Position numbers and translations under genes: made by a program. A model generated the notes under the pieces. That model made no database searches. It saw only the letters and a list, made by a program, of their open reading frames with translations, and had not been told where the DNA came from. A stretch of 64,000 nt of DNA, from NCBI GenBank assembly GCA_948474755.1, contig CAOLHI010001298.1, positions 62,001 to 126,000 on the forward strand, in the 5' to 3' direction. Numbering within the stretch: position 1 is the stretch's first letter; each line of letters opens with the position of its first letter. Positions 1 to 11,720 of the stretch are shown piece after piece. The DNA comes from Ctenosaura bakeri. Taxonomy: Eukaryota; Chordata; Lepidosauria; Squamata; Iguanidae.

Positions 1-615
1 ACTTCAAAGTTTACCAAGGCAGTTAGGGTAAAAAAGTCATACAAGTACAGGGAAGTTTTGTATTTGGAGTATATTTTGGACTACAGCTCTCACGTACCCC
101 AGCCAACATAACTGGTGATCATGGATTATGGGAGATGTCGTTCAAAATGTGGATTTGCCCGTAACATTCCTAGATTAAAGTATGACTATTTGAGAGAGAG
201 ACCTATACCTTTGTATAGAGGATCCCTATTGTGAATTACCCAAGAGCTTGTGAAAATGCAGACTGCAAATGGAAAATAGCCCCGTGGTACCCTGAAGAAA
301 ATTCTAGTTTGCCTAAAAATGAAGGAAGAGCAGTAGTTTTAGAGGAGCTGGAACTAAAGGGCAGAGGGATGAATGTAATTGTTTTAGCAGATGGATCAAT
401 CCGGCTTGTCCTTGCTATTTTAATATAATACATTGGTTTGACTATAGGATGTTTATTGGACTTGGGTCTCTCTGAAATGAATGGGACAAACTAGAATATT
501 TTCAGATTGAGGATATCTTATGATAAAAGTTAGAAGGTACTATGGAACTATTCTGCCTTTTTCTCCTTAATGGGCTTTCTGTGGCAAAGAAAAGGTGGTA
601 GAAAAGCAAGCCTTG
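1..615. other. No gene or repeat recognised
   Basis: AT-rich sequence with short frames on both strands that overlap each other and show no domain, splice structure or codon signature. I see nothing supportable here. Confidence 0.5.
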
Positions 616-806
616 TAGAGTGCCAGCATGATGTAGTGGTTTGAGTGTTGGACTATGACCCTGGACACCTGAGTTGAATTCCCCACTTGGCCATGGAAAC
701 CCACGGGGTGACCTTGGGTGCATCACACACACTCAGCCCAAGAAAACCCAGTGGTAGGTTCACGTTAAGGTCTCCAAAAGTCAGAATGACTTGAAGACAA
801 AACAAG
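616..806 (+). mobile_element. tRNA-derived SINE
   Basis: The head reads like a tRNA promoter: an A-box-like 'gtagtggtttgagtgttgg' is followed by a degraded B box near 'gagttgaattcc'. The body contains 'cccacggggtgaccttgggt', and the tail 'gaatgacttgaagacaaaac' ends A-rich. The same unit recurs about a dozen times in the window on both strands, which makes it the commonest SINE here. It is non-coding, and its Pol III promoter is only inferred to have worked in the source copy. Confidence 0.85.
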
Positions 807-1140
807 TAAAATACATTGGGTAATCTGTTGCATGTTGCTCAGAGTTCAATTAAACTTTCTCCCAAGAAACTGTATGAACAGTCTGTTTGGATCTATCCCT
901 GTCCTTTTTTTTCCTGTGACTTAGCCACCCTATGAGTATATACAATAAAGCATAGTATGAGAAATCTATTTTTACACACATGCGTGTGTATATGTATGAA
1001 CAAGTCATATGCTGACTCAGAACATTGGTTGCTTTATCCTGAAAATCATCTATTCTGACTGGCAAAGGTTCTCCAGTGCTCCCAGCAAGGACATTTCTTG
1101 ATCCTGCAGCCTCAGATTATTTATTAAAAGCAGGGCTATA

Positions 1141-1210
1141 TAATGGGGACTGAACCCAAGGCCTCCTGTAGGCAAAGCATTGAGCCCAAAGTTGGGATAG
1201 TGCTTACTTG
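1141..1210 (-). mobile_element. Fragment of a second tRNA-derived SINE family
   Basis: On the reverse strand the block reads as a tRNA-like A box, then a B-box-like 'cctgcaggaggc...gggttcagtcccc' arrangement. It resembles the remnants at 23630 and 32455 and is short and diverged. Confidence 0.4.
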
Positions 1211-1835
1211 TTTCAGCCACTGATTTTTGCTGTTTTGGATAAATCTGTTCCATGCACAGTTCTTTGGAATTGGTTTTACATGCATATTCAGTTATGCAAA
1301 GATCTTCATAATAATTAGTGTCCCCTTGAGACATGGAAAGAATGCAAATATGACAGAGCCCTAGGGTAGGTCCCCCCACTCCTCACTCCACTTTATCCTT
1401 TCTGCTTCACTGCATAGAACTCAAAAGTCTGTCAGGAATGCAGAGAAACTGTATTTCTCCTGCCCCTCCCTCTCCCCACATGCTTGTCATAAGGTAGAAT
1501 CTCTAAAAATCCTTCAGGCCGGTTGGACCTGAAGCCAGTTCACAGTTTGTGCTCTCTCTCTCATTCTCTCTCTCTCTTTCATACTCTTTAGCATTCCTGG
1601 CAGACTCTAGCCACACAAAAGCAGCCAGTAGCAATTTCCAAAGAGTGGAGTACAAAATTCTTTGTTAGTCGTGAAACTGACTGTCTTAACAGCCTAAATA
1701 TTCCTAGCTCATATGTTCTCCTCTTTTCCTGATCAAGGGCATGTCTCTGGACTTGGGGTAGTATGGGGCCGCTTGGCTTTAGAAGAAAAAAGCCTTCCAT
1801 AAGTGGGGGACATGTAACCCTCCACTCTTCTCAAA
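1211..1835. repeat. Unannotated stretch with a TC-rich simple repeat
   Basis: A (TC)n-type tract lies at about 1551-1579. No coding or other repeat signal is recognised around it. Confidence 0.5.
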
Positions 1836-1912
1836 AGCCCCAGCCAGCATCACCAGTGTTTGGTATAATGGGAGTTGTAGTCCAACAATATCTGGAGAGG
1901 TTTCCCATTCCT
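1836..1912. mobile_element. Foldback MITE fragment ('ggagttgtagtcc' type)
   Basis: The block has a 'cagcatcacc...ggagttgtagtccaacaatatctggagag' layout. Relatives are at 3160-3240, 5440-5530, 20875-20960, 39480-39580, 40895-41000, 46715-46790 and 53600-53700. The better copies are self-complementary around the phrase 'actacaactccc'. Confidence 0.5.
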
Positions 1913-1934
1913 ACTTAGAGCTTATCCACATCAT

Positions 1935-2140
1935 CGTTATATCAGCTTGATCACGACTTCATCCTGGGATTTGTAGCTTGCTTGAGTAAGGTGTTTAGAA
2001 TTTTCTGCCAAAAAAGCTGCTGGCTCATTTTTTAAAACTAAAGCACTAGAGCTTTCTAGCAGCTCATCAAACTACAGATCCCAGAATTCCTTGATATAGA
2101 TCCATGACAGTGAAAATAGCATTAAACTGTTACAATGGTG
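1935..2140. mobile_element. Diverged copy of the 'gtggaataatag' foldback MITE
   Basis: It carries the inverted phrases 'catcctgggatttgtagctt' and 'aaactacagatcccagaatt' about 100 bases apart, plus a degraded 'agcattaaactgt' end. This matches the layout of the clear copies at 8248 and 18850, but with more substitutions. Confidence 0.45.
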
Positions 2141-2275
2141 TGTTGTGGATACATTCCTTCTCTGAAAGAAGGGTTCAAAACATGTGACACAGTCTGGCTA
2201 AGCAGTCTGTCATGTGACAAGGCTGGCTAAGCAAGTTACCAAAGAGAGATCTGATATACAGATAGCTGAAGAAGT

Positions 2276-2496
2276 TATACTTTATTGTTATGTGCCTTCA
2301 AGTTGACTCTGACATACGGTCACAGAGGTTTTGGCTTGTTTTTGGAGGAGGTTTGCTATTGCCTTCCTGTAAGGCTGAGAGAATAAGACTTGCTCAGGAT
2401 CAGCCTGTGAGTTTTCATGGCTGAGCAAAGATTCAAACCCTGATCTCCTGGAGTTCTAGTTCAACAGTCAAACCACTCTACCACACTGGCTTTATA
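2276..2496 (-). mobile_element. tRNA-derived SINE (reverse orientation)
   Basis: It starts with the reverse-complemented tail 'tgtgccttcaagttgact', passes through 'gaggtttgctattgccttcc', and ends with a tRNA-like head read on the minus strand. Same family as the 616 copy. Confidence 0.85.
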
Positions 2497-3727
2497 CTGG
2501 TTATGGTTGGTGATGTCTGAATAGATGATGGGGGTAGGAAATCCGTGGAGTCCTGAGGTATTTTCCAGCACAGTGGAATAAAACTGTTTTCTAAAAGGAG
2601 CAGCTGTCCAAAGAATAGGCATTGGAGTAAAAGTGGTTTCAGATGGGACTCACAATATCACTACAGTGAATTTAAACATTTACTTATTCTTCTCTTCTGT
2701 TAAGGTATTGCCCCAGTTCCTCCATCCCCAAGTTTTCATACTTGATTTTTAAGTCAGTAATCATGGCTGGCCCAAGAATCTGACCTGAGGCAGATCAGCA
2801 AATGCGTCTCTGATGCCCTCAGGTCAAAAAAGCATAGGCATGTTATTCTGGCATATGAGGAAATCCCACAAACATTTCTTACCTTTCTCACACAGCTGAT
2901 AACTTTCCATATGCCACTCATTGGTAGAGCTTATGGAGTCCGTAATCAGCCTTTAAAGGACTGAATAGTCTTCCCCCTATTGATCCCATCCTCCCCTTCT
3001 TCTGTTGCTTTTCTGTTGGGTCAAATTTAGACCATAAACTCATCAAGATGGGAGCCTGTGTCCTTTGACATTGAAAATGTACTTGGATGATGCCCTATAA
3101 ACAGACATTCTGAACTTGGCTTACACAGAGTCCAAACACTAGTCTTCCTAGTCTAGGGTGGAGAACTTTGGCCTTCCAGAAGCTGTGGACTTCAACTCCC
3201 AGAAGCTTCACAGGCTATGACAATTGTAATCCCAAATATGTAGAAAGTCAAAGGTTCCAATCACTGGTCTGATTTTCCCATCATCTACTACCTCCGCCTT
3301 TTAAATATCAAAAGGCTGAACTTGACATCATCAGTATACAAAGCAAATGTTCTTTCGCTGAGCTTCACTGAGCTATTATCCTCTCCTGGCCAGTTATTAA
3401 GGGTATGCAGATGATTCTTTCCTGTAAGTTGTACCTCAAAGACATGGAGGGAGAGGGGACTCCTGTATGTTGGCCATGTTTCATGGCAACAGTATGCTCA
3501 CTATTCACAGGAAAGGGATCTGTGTACAAATAAGTCATCCTCTTACTAGGAAACCATTACAGGCACAATGCTCTTGATGAAGAGGAGAAACCCAGTGAGA
3601 GTATAGACTTTCCTCCTTAATGTTTGTTGCATAGCTATGGGGGTGGGGGGCAGAGCCATCTGATGTAGCTCTACTTCTCTTATTATGTTGCTATACAATG
3701 AGGCAGCAGTCCCTGCACATTATAAAT
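2497..3727. other. Mostly unique sequence
   Basis: A 'cttcaactcccagaag' foldback MITE fragment lies at about 3155-3240. Otherwise there is no gene or repeat that I can name. Confidence 0.45.
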
Positions 3728-3930
3728 AGCTTGACAGGGTCAGCATCATCTAGTGGTTACACTGTTGGACTAAGACTGAGGACCCCAGGCTCAGGCCTCT
3801 CTTTTGTAAAACTCACAGGATGACTTTGAGCTAGTCAGCATTTTTCAGACTTTATGAATTTGTCATGAGGATAGAAATGGGTAAGAGGCCCATATATGCC
3901 ACCTGGAACTCTTTGGAGACAAAGCAGAAG
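3728..3930 (+). mobile_element. tRNA-derived SINE, diverged
   Basis: The head 'gtcagcatcatctagtggtt' and the motif 'gttggactaagactgaggac' match the commonest SINE family here. The body is partly lost. Confidence 0.7.
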
Positions 3931-4064
3931 GTAAATGTAACAGATAAATAAGAGATGGGGGAGACAAGAATTTTCTGGGGAGTGCCACCACATGCCTTTC
4001 CATCCCTTGTATTTTGCATGTATACAAGGTCAAACGCTGCTTAAAAAATACTAATTATGAAAGT

Positions 4065-4290
4065 GTGTGTGCATGCACAAATGCACATGCACCTTCAAGT
4101 TCCTTGTCAACTTGTGGTGATGCCATGAATTTCATAGCGTTTTCTTAGGCAAGGAATACTCAGAGGCGGTTTTACAAGTTCCTTGCTCTGAAATATAGCC
4201 TACAGCACCCAGTATTTGTGGGCAATCTCCCATACATGTACTAACCAGAGCTGACTCTGCTTAGCTTCCATAAACAGATAGGATCTAGTA
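4065..4290 (-). mobile_element. 5S rRNA-derived SINE (SINE3 type)
   Basis: On the minus strand the 5' part reads like the internal promoter half of 5S rRNA: 'ggaagctaagcagagtcagc', then 'tggttagtacatgtatgg' and 'gggagattgcc'. It continues into a tail with 'ggcaaggaatac' and 'ccatgaatttcatag' read in reverse. The better preserved relative is at 50365. It is a SINE head and not a functional 5S gene: it is diverged and fused to a SINE body. Confidence 0.75.
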
Positions 4291-5430
4291 CCTTTAGGAA
4301 GACTTCAGGAAATATGGATTTTCTCTTTCTTACTGATGATGAAATTGAACAAGCCAGATTCCCTACTAGGGTTATCGGGCAAGCCTTTATAAATCCAAAA
4401 ATATGGGCAGATAAAATCCATTTATACCCCAAATCCATTGTAAAAGCTCAGAGCAGAATAATTTCCTCTGTGTATGATGGGTTTACTGAAGAGAGTGATG
4501 TCTCTTGTCTAGTCTTAACTACCAGGAGATTCCTGTTTTGCATGTAAATGGTCACAAATCTGAAGGATATTTGGTTGCACAGTACTCTGAAGGGGCTTGG
4601 GATTCCAGATCTCAGGACCTCACCCCTCTTCTCTGGTCCTCAGGGTGAGAGGGAAGAAACTGAAGGTGAAAGTGCTGCCTTAAAAAGTGTTTTTGTGTAT
4701 ACATTTTTCTCACTTCTTAAGAATTGAAATCATGCATAATAACATCACGGGGTGCTGTTTTTTGTAACATCACCTTGTAATATCATCAGGGTTTACATCC
4801 TGTGACATTGCAAAGGGTTGTCCCTAGGTCTCAAGTTTTGGCTCCCAAATTTCAGGACCTGTGATTGTCCTGACCTGATAACCCTAGAAAGGACCCCTGG
4901 AAGTACAGTCTCGTATCAGCAAGAAAACACAGGGAATTTTGTATGTGGTCACTGTAATCCTTATGCAGTCAGGAGATGAAGGTTTATATGTTTAAACCTC
5001 ACTTGAGGATTTCAGACTTCCATTTTGAACTTCATCTCATCTCAGCTGTGTGAGCATGTATCCCATCCTGGTGCAGAAATTTGTACACATTTTTGTCCAT
5101 TTTCCATATGTACACATTTCTCAAATGTGTACATATTTGCATGCAGCCACAGACTGAAGTATATTTTTTTCATTTCAGAATTACATGTGGCTTTCTTTGC
5201 ACATTTTTTCAAGTGTCCACATTCTGTTGACTGTTTTCTTTCACAGAATGGATCACAGGCTTGGGAGTCCGTGAATTTTCAGTGGCAAATTGTGTCCAGT
5301 TTCTTGTTCAGGTCTTGGGATACAACTCTGTAAACAAATCATAACAACAGAATTAATTTCATGTCTCTAGTTTTTGAGTAGCAGAAAACTTGGGATTAGG
5401 TTTGAGTACTCCATGCCAAAATGCTTGATC
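4291..5430. other. No gene recognised
   Basis: A 78-codon frame starts at 4314 (+) but shows no domain and no convincing splice sites. I treat it as chance. No repeat is recognised. Confidence 0.4.
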
Positions 5431-5435
5431 TGGAG

Positions 5436-5535
5436 TCTGAAAAGTTACAAGTTTGGACTACAGCTTCCAAACTCCAGCCACTGGCTACACTAGCTGAAGG
5501 ACTCTGGCAGCTGTAGTTCAAAACATTAAGTTTTG
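5436..5535. mobile_element. Short foldback MITE
   Basis: 'ggactacagcttccaaactc' near the left end pairs with 'gcagctgtagttcaaaac' near the right end, with a 'ccactggcta' centre. Non-coding and diverged. Confidence 0.5.
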
Positions 5536-6164
5536 TATGCTCTGGGATCAGGCTTCAAAAATGTTATTAACATTGCTATTACACTAAACATGCTAATATG
5601 AACAAGTATCATTTACCCTTTGGCAGAGAAAGACATCTTTTCACCCCTGCCTGATTTAAGACTTGAGCCCAGCACCTTTGTAACACCAAGCAGAAAATGA
5701 ACCCTCAAAAGAGATGGAGCACTCACTCAGTGGTTCCACTAATTTGTCTCACCTTTCCCTTATGTATTGTTGAAAGAATCATTGTTCAGAACTTAGTAGA
5801 AATTGATATTTTAAAGGTACTCCCTGCACATGTTAATGTACTTTCCCACTTCACTATCCTGCCATATAATTAACCTTCATCACATGTGTGTGTGGAATTT
5901 TTTTCCCCAAAGAGAATTAGCACCGATCCATTTACTTTCCCCCCCTTCTTTTGCCCTTTCCAACGACTGATGGAGGATTAAAAAGAGCTTTGTAAATGCA
6001 ATGAATACTGCTAATAGCAGTCAAAACAAGCACTAGCTTCTAAGTTGGTATCACATGATAGCAGACCTAGGAATTCTTGTTTCATTTGTGAGGGCAGAGA
6101 ATGTAATGGGCACTTTTAGGTTCTTAGATGCAGAATCTAGTTCATTTGTGATCTATTCATTCAG

Positions 6165-6297
6165 ATGCAAAGATGTTCAGTTTATGAAAAAAATGAACAA
6201 TTTGTGCTCTCTCAACTGAGGGAATCAAATCATGGCTTTATGATCTCTATTCTATTTGGGGGACTTAAAGAAGACAGCAAGAAGTCAGCAGGAACAG
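6165..6297 (+). other. Weak exon candidate
   Basis: A 133-base block lies between a 'ttcattcag' acceptor-like site and a 'ggaacag|gtaaaa' donor-like site. Its frame is open and encodes a 44-residue stretch beginning MQRCSVYEKN. The acceptor lacks a strong pyrimidine tract and I recognise no protein, so this may be chance. Confidence 0.15.
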
Positions 6298-7154
6298 GTA
6301 AAACATCTTCCCTCTCTCCTCTCCAGGAATATTACTCAGTAAATTGATTGTATGATCTTTCAAAATCTGCACCTGAGATTACTTAATAGCATAGATTGCC
6401 CTCATGCTGTGTTTACTATTTGATTACTGTCCTTTGATAAATGTGCTTTAAGCAATTGTTAAAAAATCTTTATGATATACAAATCTATTGAAATATAAGA
6501 AATTAACTCCTTTTCTTCCGTAAGCATTTTGATTTTTGAGAAAAAAGTAATCTTTGTTCCTTGGCCATTAGATTTTTTTTTTGTGTGTGTGTGTGGACAA
6601 AATATTTACATCCCCAACTTTCTATGAATTTATACAAAGGAGTTAATAGCTAAGGCTCTTTCTTCCAACAGGAATATTTACTTTGATCCAGCAAAAGAGA
6701 TTTGCATTGAATAATGAGGTTTGCATGTGCACATTAGTTGATAGATCTGGAACAGAATTTAGATGCTTAATTATGTGTGTAAATTGTGTGTGCATTATTT
6801 GCTGGATCAGAAATGCACATCTAATATGATTATAATTATATTTTATCCCCACATCATTCTAACACACCTTGTCATGTGTAACTGTTTTTAGAAGTGCAAC
6901 TATAGTTGGTTAAGAGCAGTGAACTTTGAAATGTATATATACATGTGGTTGGTATATGTGTGCTCCTATGGTTGTCTATAAAAGGGTTAAAAGGGGCATT
7001 GGGCACATTAACTGAATGTTTTGCAATTTAGCTTCTTAAGACTGCTGGATTAAATTAGACTCATTTTGAGTGAAATGATTTATTGTACTGGAGTTACACC
7101 AGTTTTCGAACTTTAATGAACATCCTCTGAGGCTTTAATCAACTATGAAATTTC

Positions 7155-7430
7155 AGACAACTATGAAATTTGATCTGTGAAAATGAATGGGATAGAAGGT
7201 TGCTATTTGGCTCATCCTTTTGCTAGATGGATTTTTACAGCAAATAGATACTAGTAGTTACTAGTCATGATGGCTACATATTAATATTCAAAGCAGTATG
7301 CCTCTCATTACCAGTTTCTGGGGAGGATATGATTGCACTCATATTCTGTTTGTGGGTTGCCCATTGGCATCTGTTTGACAGTGCACTGGATGAAATAATA
7401 GCCTTTTAATCTGATCCAACAGGGTTATTT
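7155..7430 (+). mobile_element. L3/CR1-like LINE 3' fragment
   Basis: The order of phrases 'ttactagtcatgatggctac', 'gcagtatgcctctcattacc', 'ggttgcccattggcatctg' and 'tctgatccaacagggtt' also appears at 35160-35395 and 37745-37995. That marks a shared LINE 3' region. No reading frame is left. Confidence 0.7.
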
Positions 7431-7813
7431 TTACATTTTTATGCAAGTTCTTTTGAGTGGCAGTAGCATTTGTACCCATGGGTAGGTGAAATGGCTGTCC
7501 TAGGGAGCAAATTTTTGGTGTTGTGAAAGGGAAGTAAATCAATAGTTAAGTGACTGTTGGAGGCATTTTTATTGGCAAGAATGGGGAGAAATTCTTGTAG
7601 GATCTTCTTTCTCTTGTACCAAATTAAGTTGGTTACATGCTAACCGTCTTGACTTGGCTGGATAGGTTGCCATTTGCAACTCTGTTTCAGACAGCAAAAT
7701 GTGTTGAGCTAGCCCTGGGTGGTAAGGAAATGCAATACTTTATTGTAAAAAGGAAGTAAAGGAAGTGTAGGTATAACAAGCTGTCACATCGTGTCCAGTA
7801 GATCGACTGACCG

Positions 7814-7867
7814 TCCTTCCTTCCTTCCTTCCTTCCTTCCTTCCTTCCTTCCTTCCTTCCTTCCTTC
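7814..7867. repeat. (TTCC)n microsatellite
   Basis: About 13 uninterrupted TTCC units. It generates a KEGR-repeat frame on the minus strand that is not a gene. Confidence 0.98.
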
Positions 7868-8059
7868 AGAAAACAGCTGGGAAAAGGAACAGAAGGTCTT
7901 GGGCAGGTTTCAGGGAAAGATTTCCTGTGGTTTGCTAAGAGCAAATGGTTAGAGGAAAATAAAATATCTTACCTCTGCCAACCTAATGATTGCCAGTTCT
8001 TTAACCTAACAAAATGTAACAATTCTGCATAAAGATTTTAAGTGTCCATTTCAGTGTTT

Positions 8060-8140
8060 CAGAGCTGGGGTGCACAGCTGTGGCCCTCCAGAGGGTTTTG
8101 GATTGGAGTTGGCCTGCAAGAGCTGACGGGAGTTTCGGCC
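8060..8140. mobile_element. Short MITE fragment
   Basis: It contains 'gctgtggccctccagagggt', the usual outer phrase of a foldback MITE seen elsewhere here. Truncated. Confidence 0.35.
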
Positions 8141-8247
8141 AGAAACATTATATTCTTCTGTTAGAATATAGGTTGGGAATTTCCTTGAGATACTTGGTTT
8201 CAAGTACTGAGTGAGCCATAGAACTCACTCAATGATTTTGAGCCAGT

Positions 8248-8413
8248 CAGGCCATTTCTACTCTAGACTGTTATAGTACTTTTATTCCACTTTTAACATC
8301 CTATGGAATCCTGCAAAGGGACCTTTGAAGTCCCTCCCTAACCTGCAAACCCCAGGATTCCATAGGATATTGAAGTGGAATAATAGCACTATAACAGTCT
8401 AGTGTGGAAATGG
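8248..8413. mobile_element. Foldback MITE, near-perfect inverted repeat
   Basis: The left arm from 'ggccatttctac' through 'attccacttttaacatccta' pairs with the right arm ending 'agtgtggaaatggc', with only a short unpaired centre. The arms are about 65 bases. The termini look hAT-like but no target duplication could be fixed. Clear relatives are at 12736, 13660, 18850, 21830 and 38140. Confidence 0.85.
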
Positions 8414-8564
8414 CTTATATACCACCTTGTCTCCACCAGAAGAAAGGCAGCAAACAAATCTAATGCATACTTTCATTTTATTAACTTTCATCACATTTTA
8501 CAATGTCTTAACTAACATCTTGCAAAAGAGATAGGGAAATTTGTTTACTTCATTAATATCTTTT

Positions 8565-8650
8565 TTTATTTATTTTATCCTACCTTTCTCTCAGTGTGAG
8601 CCCCAAGGCTACTTACAGCATACGTTAAAACAAAATGCTATAAGAGCTAA
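8565..8650. mobile_element. LINE 3'-end type fragment
   Basis: 'tttttttatttattttatcc' is followed by 'tacctttctctcag'. A similar phrase lies at 26846-26890. These look like reverse-oriented 3' ends of an old LINE. Confidence 0.35.
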
Positions 8651-8651
8651 A

Positions 8652-9135
8652 AGAGTGGTTCCCAAACTGTTTTGGGCTACTGTCCCCTTGGCTCCCAGCT
8701 TACATCTCTAGCACCCACTCCACATGAACACACACTTCTTTATTGGTATTAGATCAACTGCAAATTCAAAACAACTAATCTAGCCTTTTAAACACACTTA
8801 TGTATTTCACAAACAAAACATAACCTAGTAAACAAATTAATATGTCTCTTTTAGCAATATGAGAAAGGGTAAATTTACATCTCACCAGTAACTACATTGT
8901 CTTCATAGTTTTAACAGGATGGATGTAATTGATGCAGGGATATCAGCTTCTCAACATCAGGTTGGAAGGCACTGAAAAGAAGTCTTAGATCTCTACATTC
9001 CATAATTTTCAATCTGTTTCTTTGCTTGGAAAGAAGCTGGGTGACTCCACTGAAGCCCCGCTTTACTAATATGATGTTGGGAAGGCAATAAAGTCCATCT
9101 TAACTTTGTTCCACAGTTCAGGATAGCGGTCAGAT
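8652..9135. mobile_element. hAT-like element remnant
   Basis: It opens with the hAT-style terminus 'agtggttcccaaactgtttt'. The remainder is AT-rich with no transposase frame and is closed by a poly-T run near 9137-9154. I could not define the far end. Confidence 0.4.
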
Positions 9136-9979
9136 TTTTTTTTTTTTTTTTGTAACCAAAAATTTTGATACGATTTTTTGAACATTGGCCTCAGCTCAAT
9201 ATTAATTTTGGAGTGAGACTGAGGACACCAGGGTTCTTACTAAATCCTTGCCTTTAGCACCTAAGGGCACCCTGCAGCTCTGTAACTATTAATAAGGAGA
9301 TAAGGAAACTTCTTATTTCCAATGGTGAGGGGAGGTGGGCAGGAAAGAGAGAAAAGTCCCCGGCTAACCCAGATGCAACAAGAACTTTTTGGCCATGTCT
9401 GGCCAGCGGTGAGGATGCTTGTTCCCAGGAAACTCATAGCAACTCCTCTCATTGCCTAAGCTGCCAGCTTCACTAGCTTTTCATGATGTTTTGCATACAC
9501 AGGAGACAGAACTTCCCTTCCTTTGAAATCAGTTGATCCAAAAGCAGAAGGGGCAAAGCCTGCTGCCATCTTAAATTGTGTTTACCTTCCCACCTACGCT
9601 TTTCCCAGCACAACCAATGAAGCTGAAAACAGTGAGAGAAAACCACCCCAGACTTGGTGACTGAATGGCTCCAGGGTAGCTAAGAAAGCCCTTCCCTTTG
9701 CCCTGGCCCAGCAGAGGGGCCCCTGGCAGTGGCAACAGGAATTCAAAGGGGTACCGAGGGGTGTCTTGACTTATCCTGATTAGATCCCAGTCATACTTGT
9801 TATTTCTTTTTGTTACGAAAATTAAATAAAAACAGTCAGGATGTCTCTCTATGTCCATTTTTCTTACGTTTCAAGGAGGAACTTTCACTCCAGGCTGTCA
9901 AATGCTTTGGAAGAATCATGAGAAGCAATATCATGAGACCTGGGTTTGTCCTTGGAACACTGATACTGATACTCTATAT

Positions 9980-10434
9980 CACAGCTTTCCAAGTTGTGTG
10001 TTGCGACACATTAGTGTGTTGGCTGCAGTGTGTAGGTGTGTCACGCAAACGTAATGGGTGGAGGGGCTGCCTCTCCCGCTGCGGGCCAGGCCCAGGTGAA
10101 GGGGCTGCCTCTGCTGCTGCCCCAGGCTGAGGAACACCCCAGCGGGGATAGCAGTGGCAGGCCAAGGTGGAGGGGTTTCCTCTCCCACTGCCACTGCCGT
10201 GGGCAGAGGAAGACCCTGACAAGGGTGGCGGTGGTGGGTCAGGCCTGGGTGGAGGGGTTGACTCTCCTGTTGCTGCTGCCCCAGGCTGAGGAGACCCTGG
10301 TGAGGATGGCAGTGGGCCAGACTCAGGTGGAGGGGCTGCCTCCATTTACTGAATTACTTAGTGAATTACTGTGTTGCAAAATGATGCATGTCTTAAAAAG
10401 TGTGTCACCAACATGAAAAGTTTGGAAAGCTCTG
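9980..10434. mobile_element. Non-autonomous hAT element (Buster-like), 455 bp
   Basis: The left end CACAGCTTTCC and the right end GGAAAGCTCTG form imperfect terminal inverted repeats. The flanking octamers CTCTATAT (9972-9979) and CTCTATAC (10435-10442) match at 7 of 8 positions and fit the nnnTAnnn target pattern of Buster-type hAT elements. The interior is a GC-rich degenerate tandem array around 'ggtggaggggctgcctct' with no transposase. Long frames across the array are by-products of GC richness. Confidence 0.8.
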
Positions 10435-11175
10435 CTCTATACTGAGTAACCTCCTGATTGAGTCACAATAAATCTCTACTTAATAAATCCATATTAGTTC
10501 CCTTGCATATAGTCCAGTGCCAGAACGCTCAGCCTGACTGCAAAGATGCCTGTCGACAACTTAGTGTCATGGTTCACAAGCCCAAAAGCATAATATAAAG
10601 CCACCTCCTCAACATCCTTATGTGGTTAAAGTATTAAAATAATTTGAAAAGTTTACTATGGCATAGGAGTTGTACTGTCCAGAACAGAGTTAGGTACAGA
10701 TAATAGAATGGCTGTTAATAGTTCTTTGAATGTTTTGTAAAATTTGCCAGTCAAGATGTTTGTCGTCTGTAAGCTGAAATTTAACAATGTGGAATTCTTC
10801 AGCACTGATTTTTCTGGCCAAGAGAGTTTTGATAGTTTTTTAAAATTTAATTAATTTATTTTTAGTTAATTAATGTAATGTAATTTATTTAATTTAATTA
10901 ATAATTTTTTCCCCGAAGATATTTGATCAAGGAAGTTACTGATTTACAGTTCTTCTGGATTTATCTCAAAATTCTAAAGAATTCTGAACAGGCATTATTG
11001 ATGTGTCTTTGACCAAAAATTAGCAACTGTGTGTGTGTGTGTGTGTGTGTAAATTGAGAATTTATTACTCACTCTTCTATGAATAAGACAACTAAGATTT
11101 TTGAGGATTTATGGTTAAACTCAGAATAATATCAGTTTGCATATTGTGTATTAATAATAGCTTTAGTTTCATTCA
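10435..11175. repeat. AT-rich sequence with a (GT)n tract
   Basis: An AT-rich segment of alternating 'taattaat' type lies at 10845-10905, and a (TG)11-type tract at 11029-11050. No gene is seen. Confidence 0.6.
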
Positions 11176-11179
11176 GGGC

Positions 11180-11720
11180 AAATTATGCAGACCAACATTT
11201 TGTTGATGACTGAAGCATTTTTACCTCTCGTTTTCTTTATGCAGTTTGCGTGCGCCTTTCAATGAAGCCTGCCTCTTAGTGGCATCTAACCTTTTAATAT
11301 AGCACAACACTTTGATAATACTTCCTTTATGACCGCTTTTCACGGAACATTAAGTGTATTAAGAGAAATTTCTGGTGTTGCGTTCTCTTTGAAGTAATTC
11401 GTAAGACCTTATGTCTTTTCCCTCCTTCCAATGCCACTTTATAAATAAAGCCTTCAGAAAACAAATTATCACTGTGATTCTAGATAAAGGCTTGGCGAAT
11501 CTCATTTTCATATTCCTTCTAGTAATGTCGATTAGGGAGGCCTCTAAAAGCTGAGTGGAAACTCATAATAAGCAATCCTCTTTTCAAAAGAGATTAATTG
11601 ATCCATATGCCCTTCCTTTGAATCAGCACTCTTTTTGGCATATTGCATTTTTCATTTTGCTTCTGGACCATCCTTGTTTGAAAAATGCCTTCTCTGTCTT
11701 TTTTCTTTGCCCTGTGAAAT
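11180..11720. other. Unique block, possible conserved non-coding element
   Basis: About 540 bases are free of any recognised repeat, with balanced composition and CpGs in otherwise CpG-poor surroundings. There is no long frame or splice-bounded exon. The regulatory idea is inference only and needs a cross-species alignment. Confidence 0.25.

Noticed and set aside
4198..4275. A possible functional 5S rRNA gene
   Set aside because: Only part of 5S is present, it is diverged and it is fused to a SINE tail.
9974..10416. Frames of 123-126 codons on both strands
   Set aside because: They are produced by the GC-rich minisatellite inside the hAT element.
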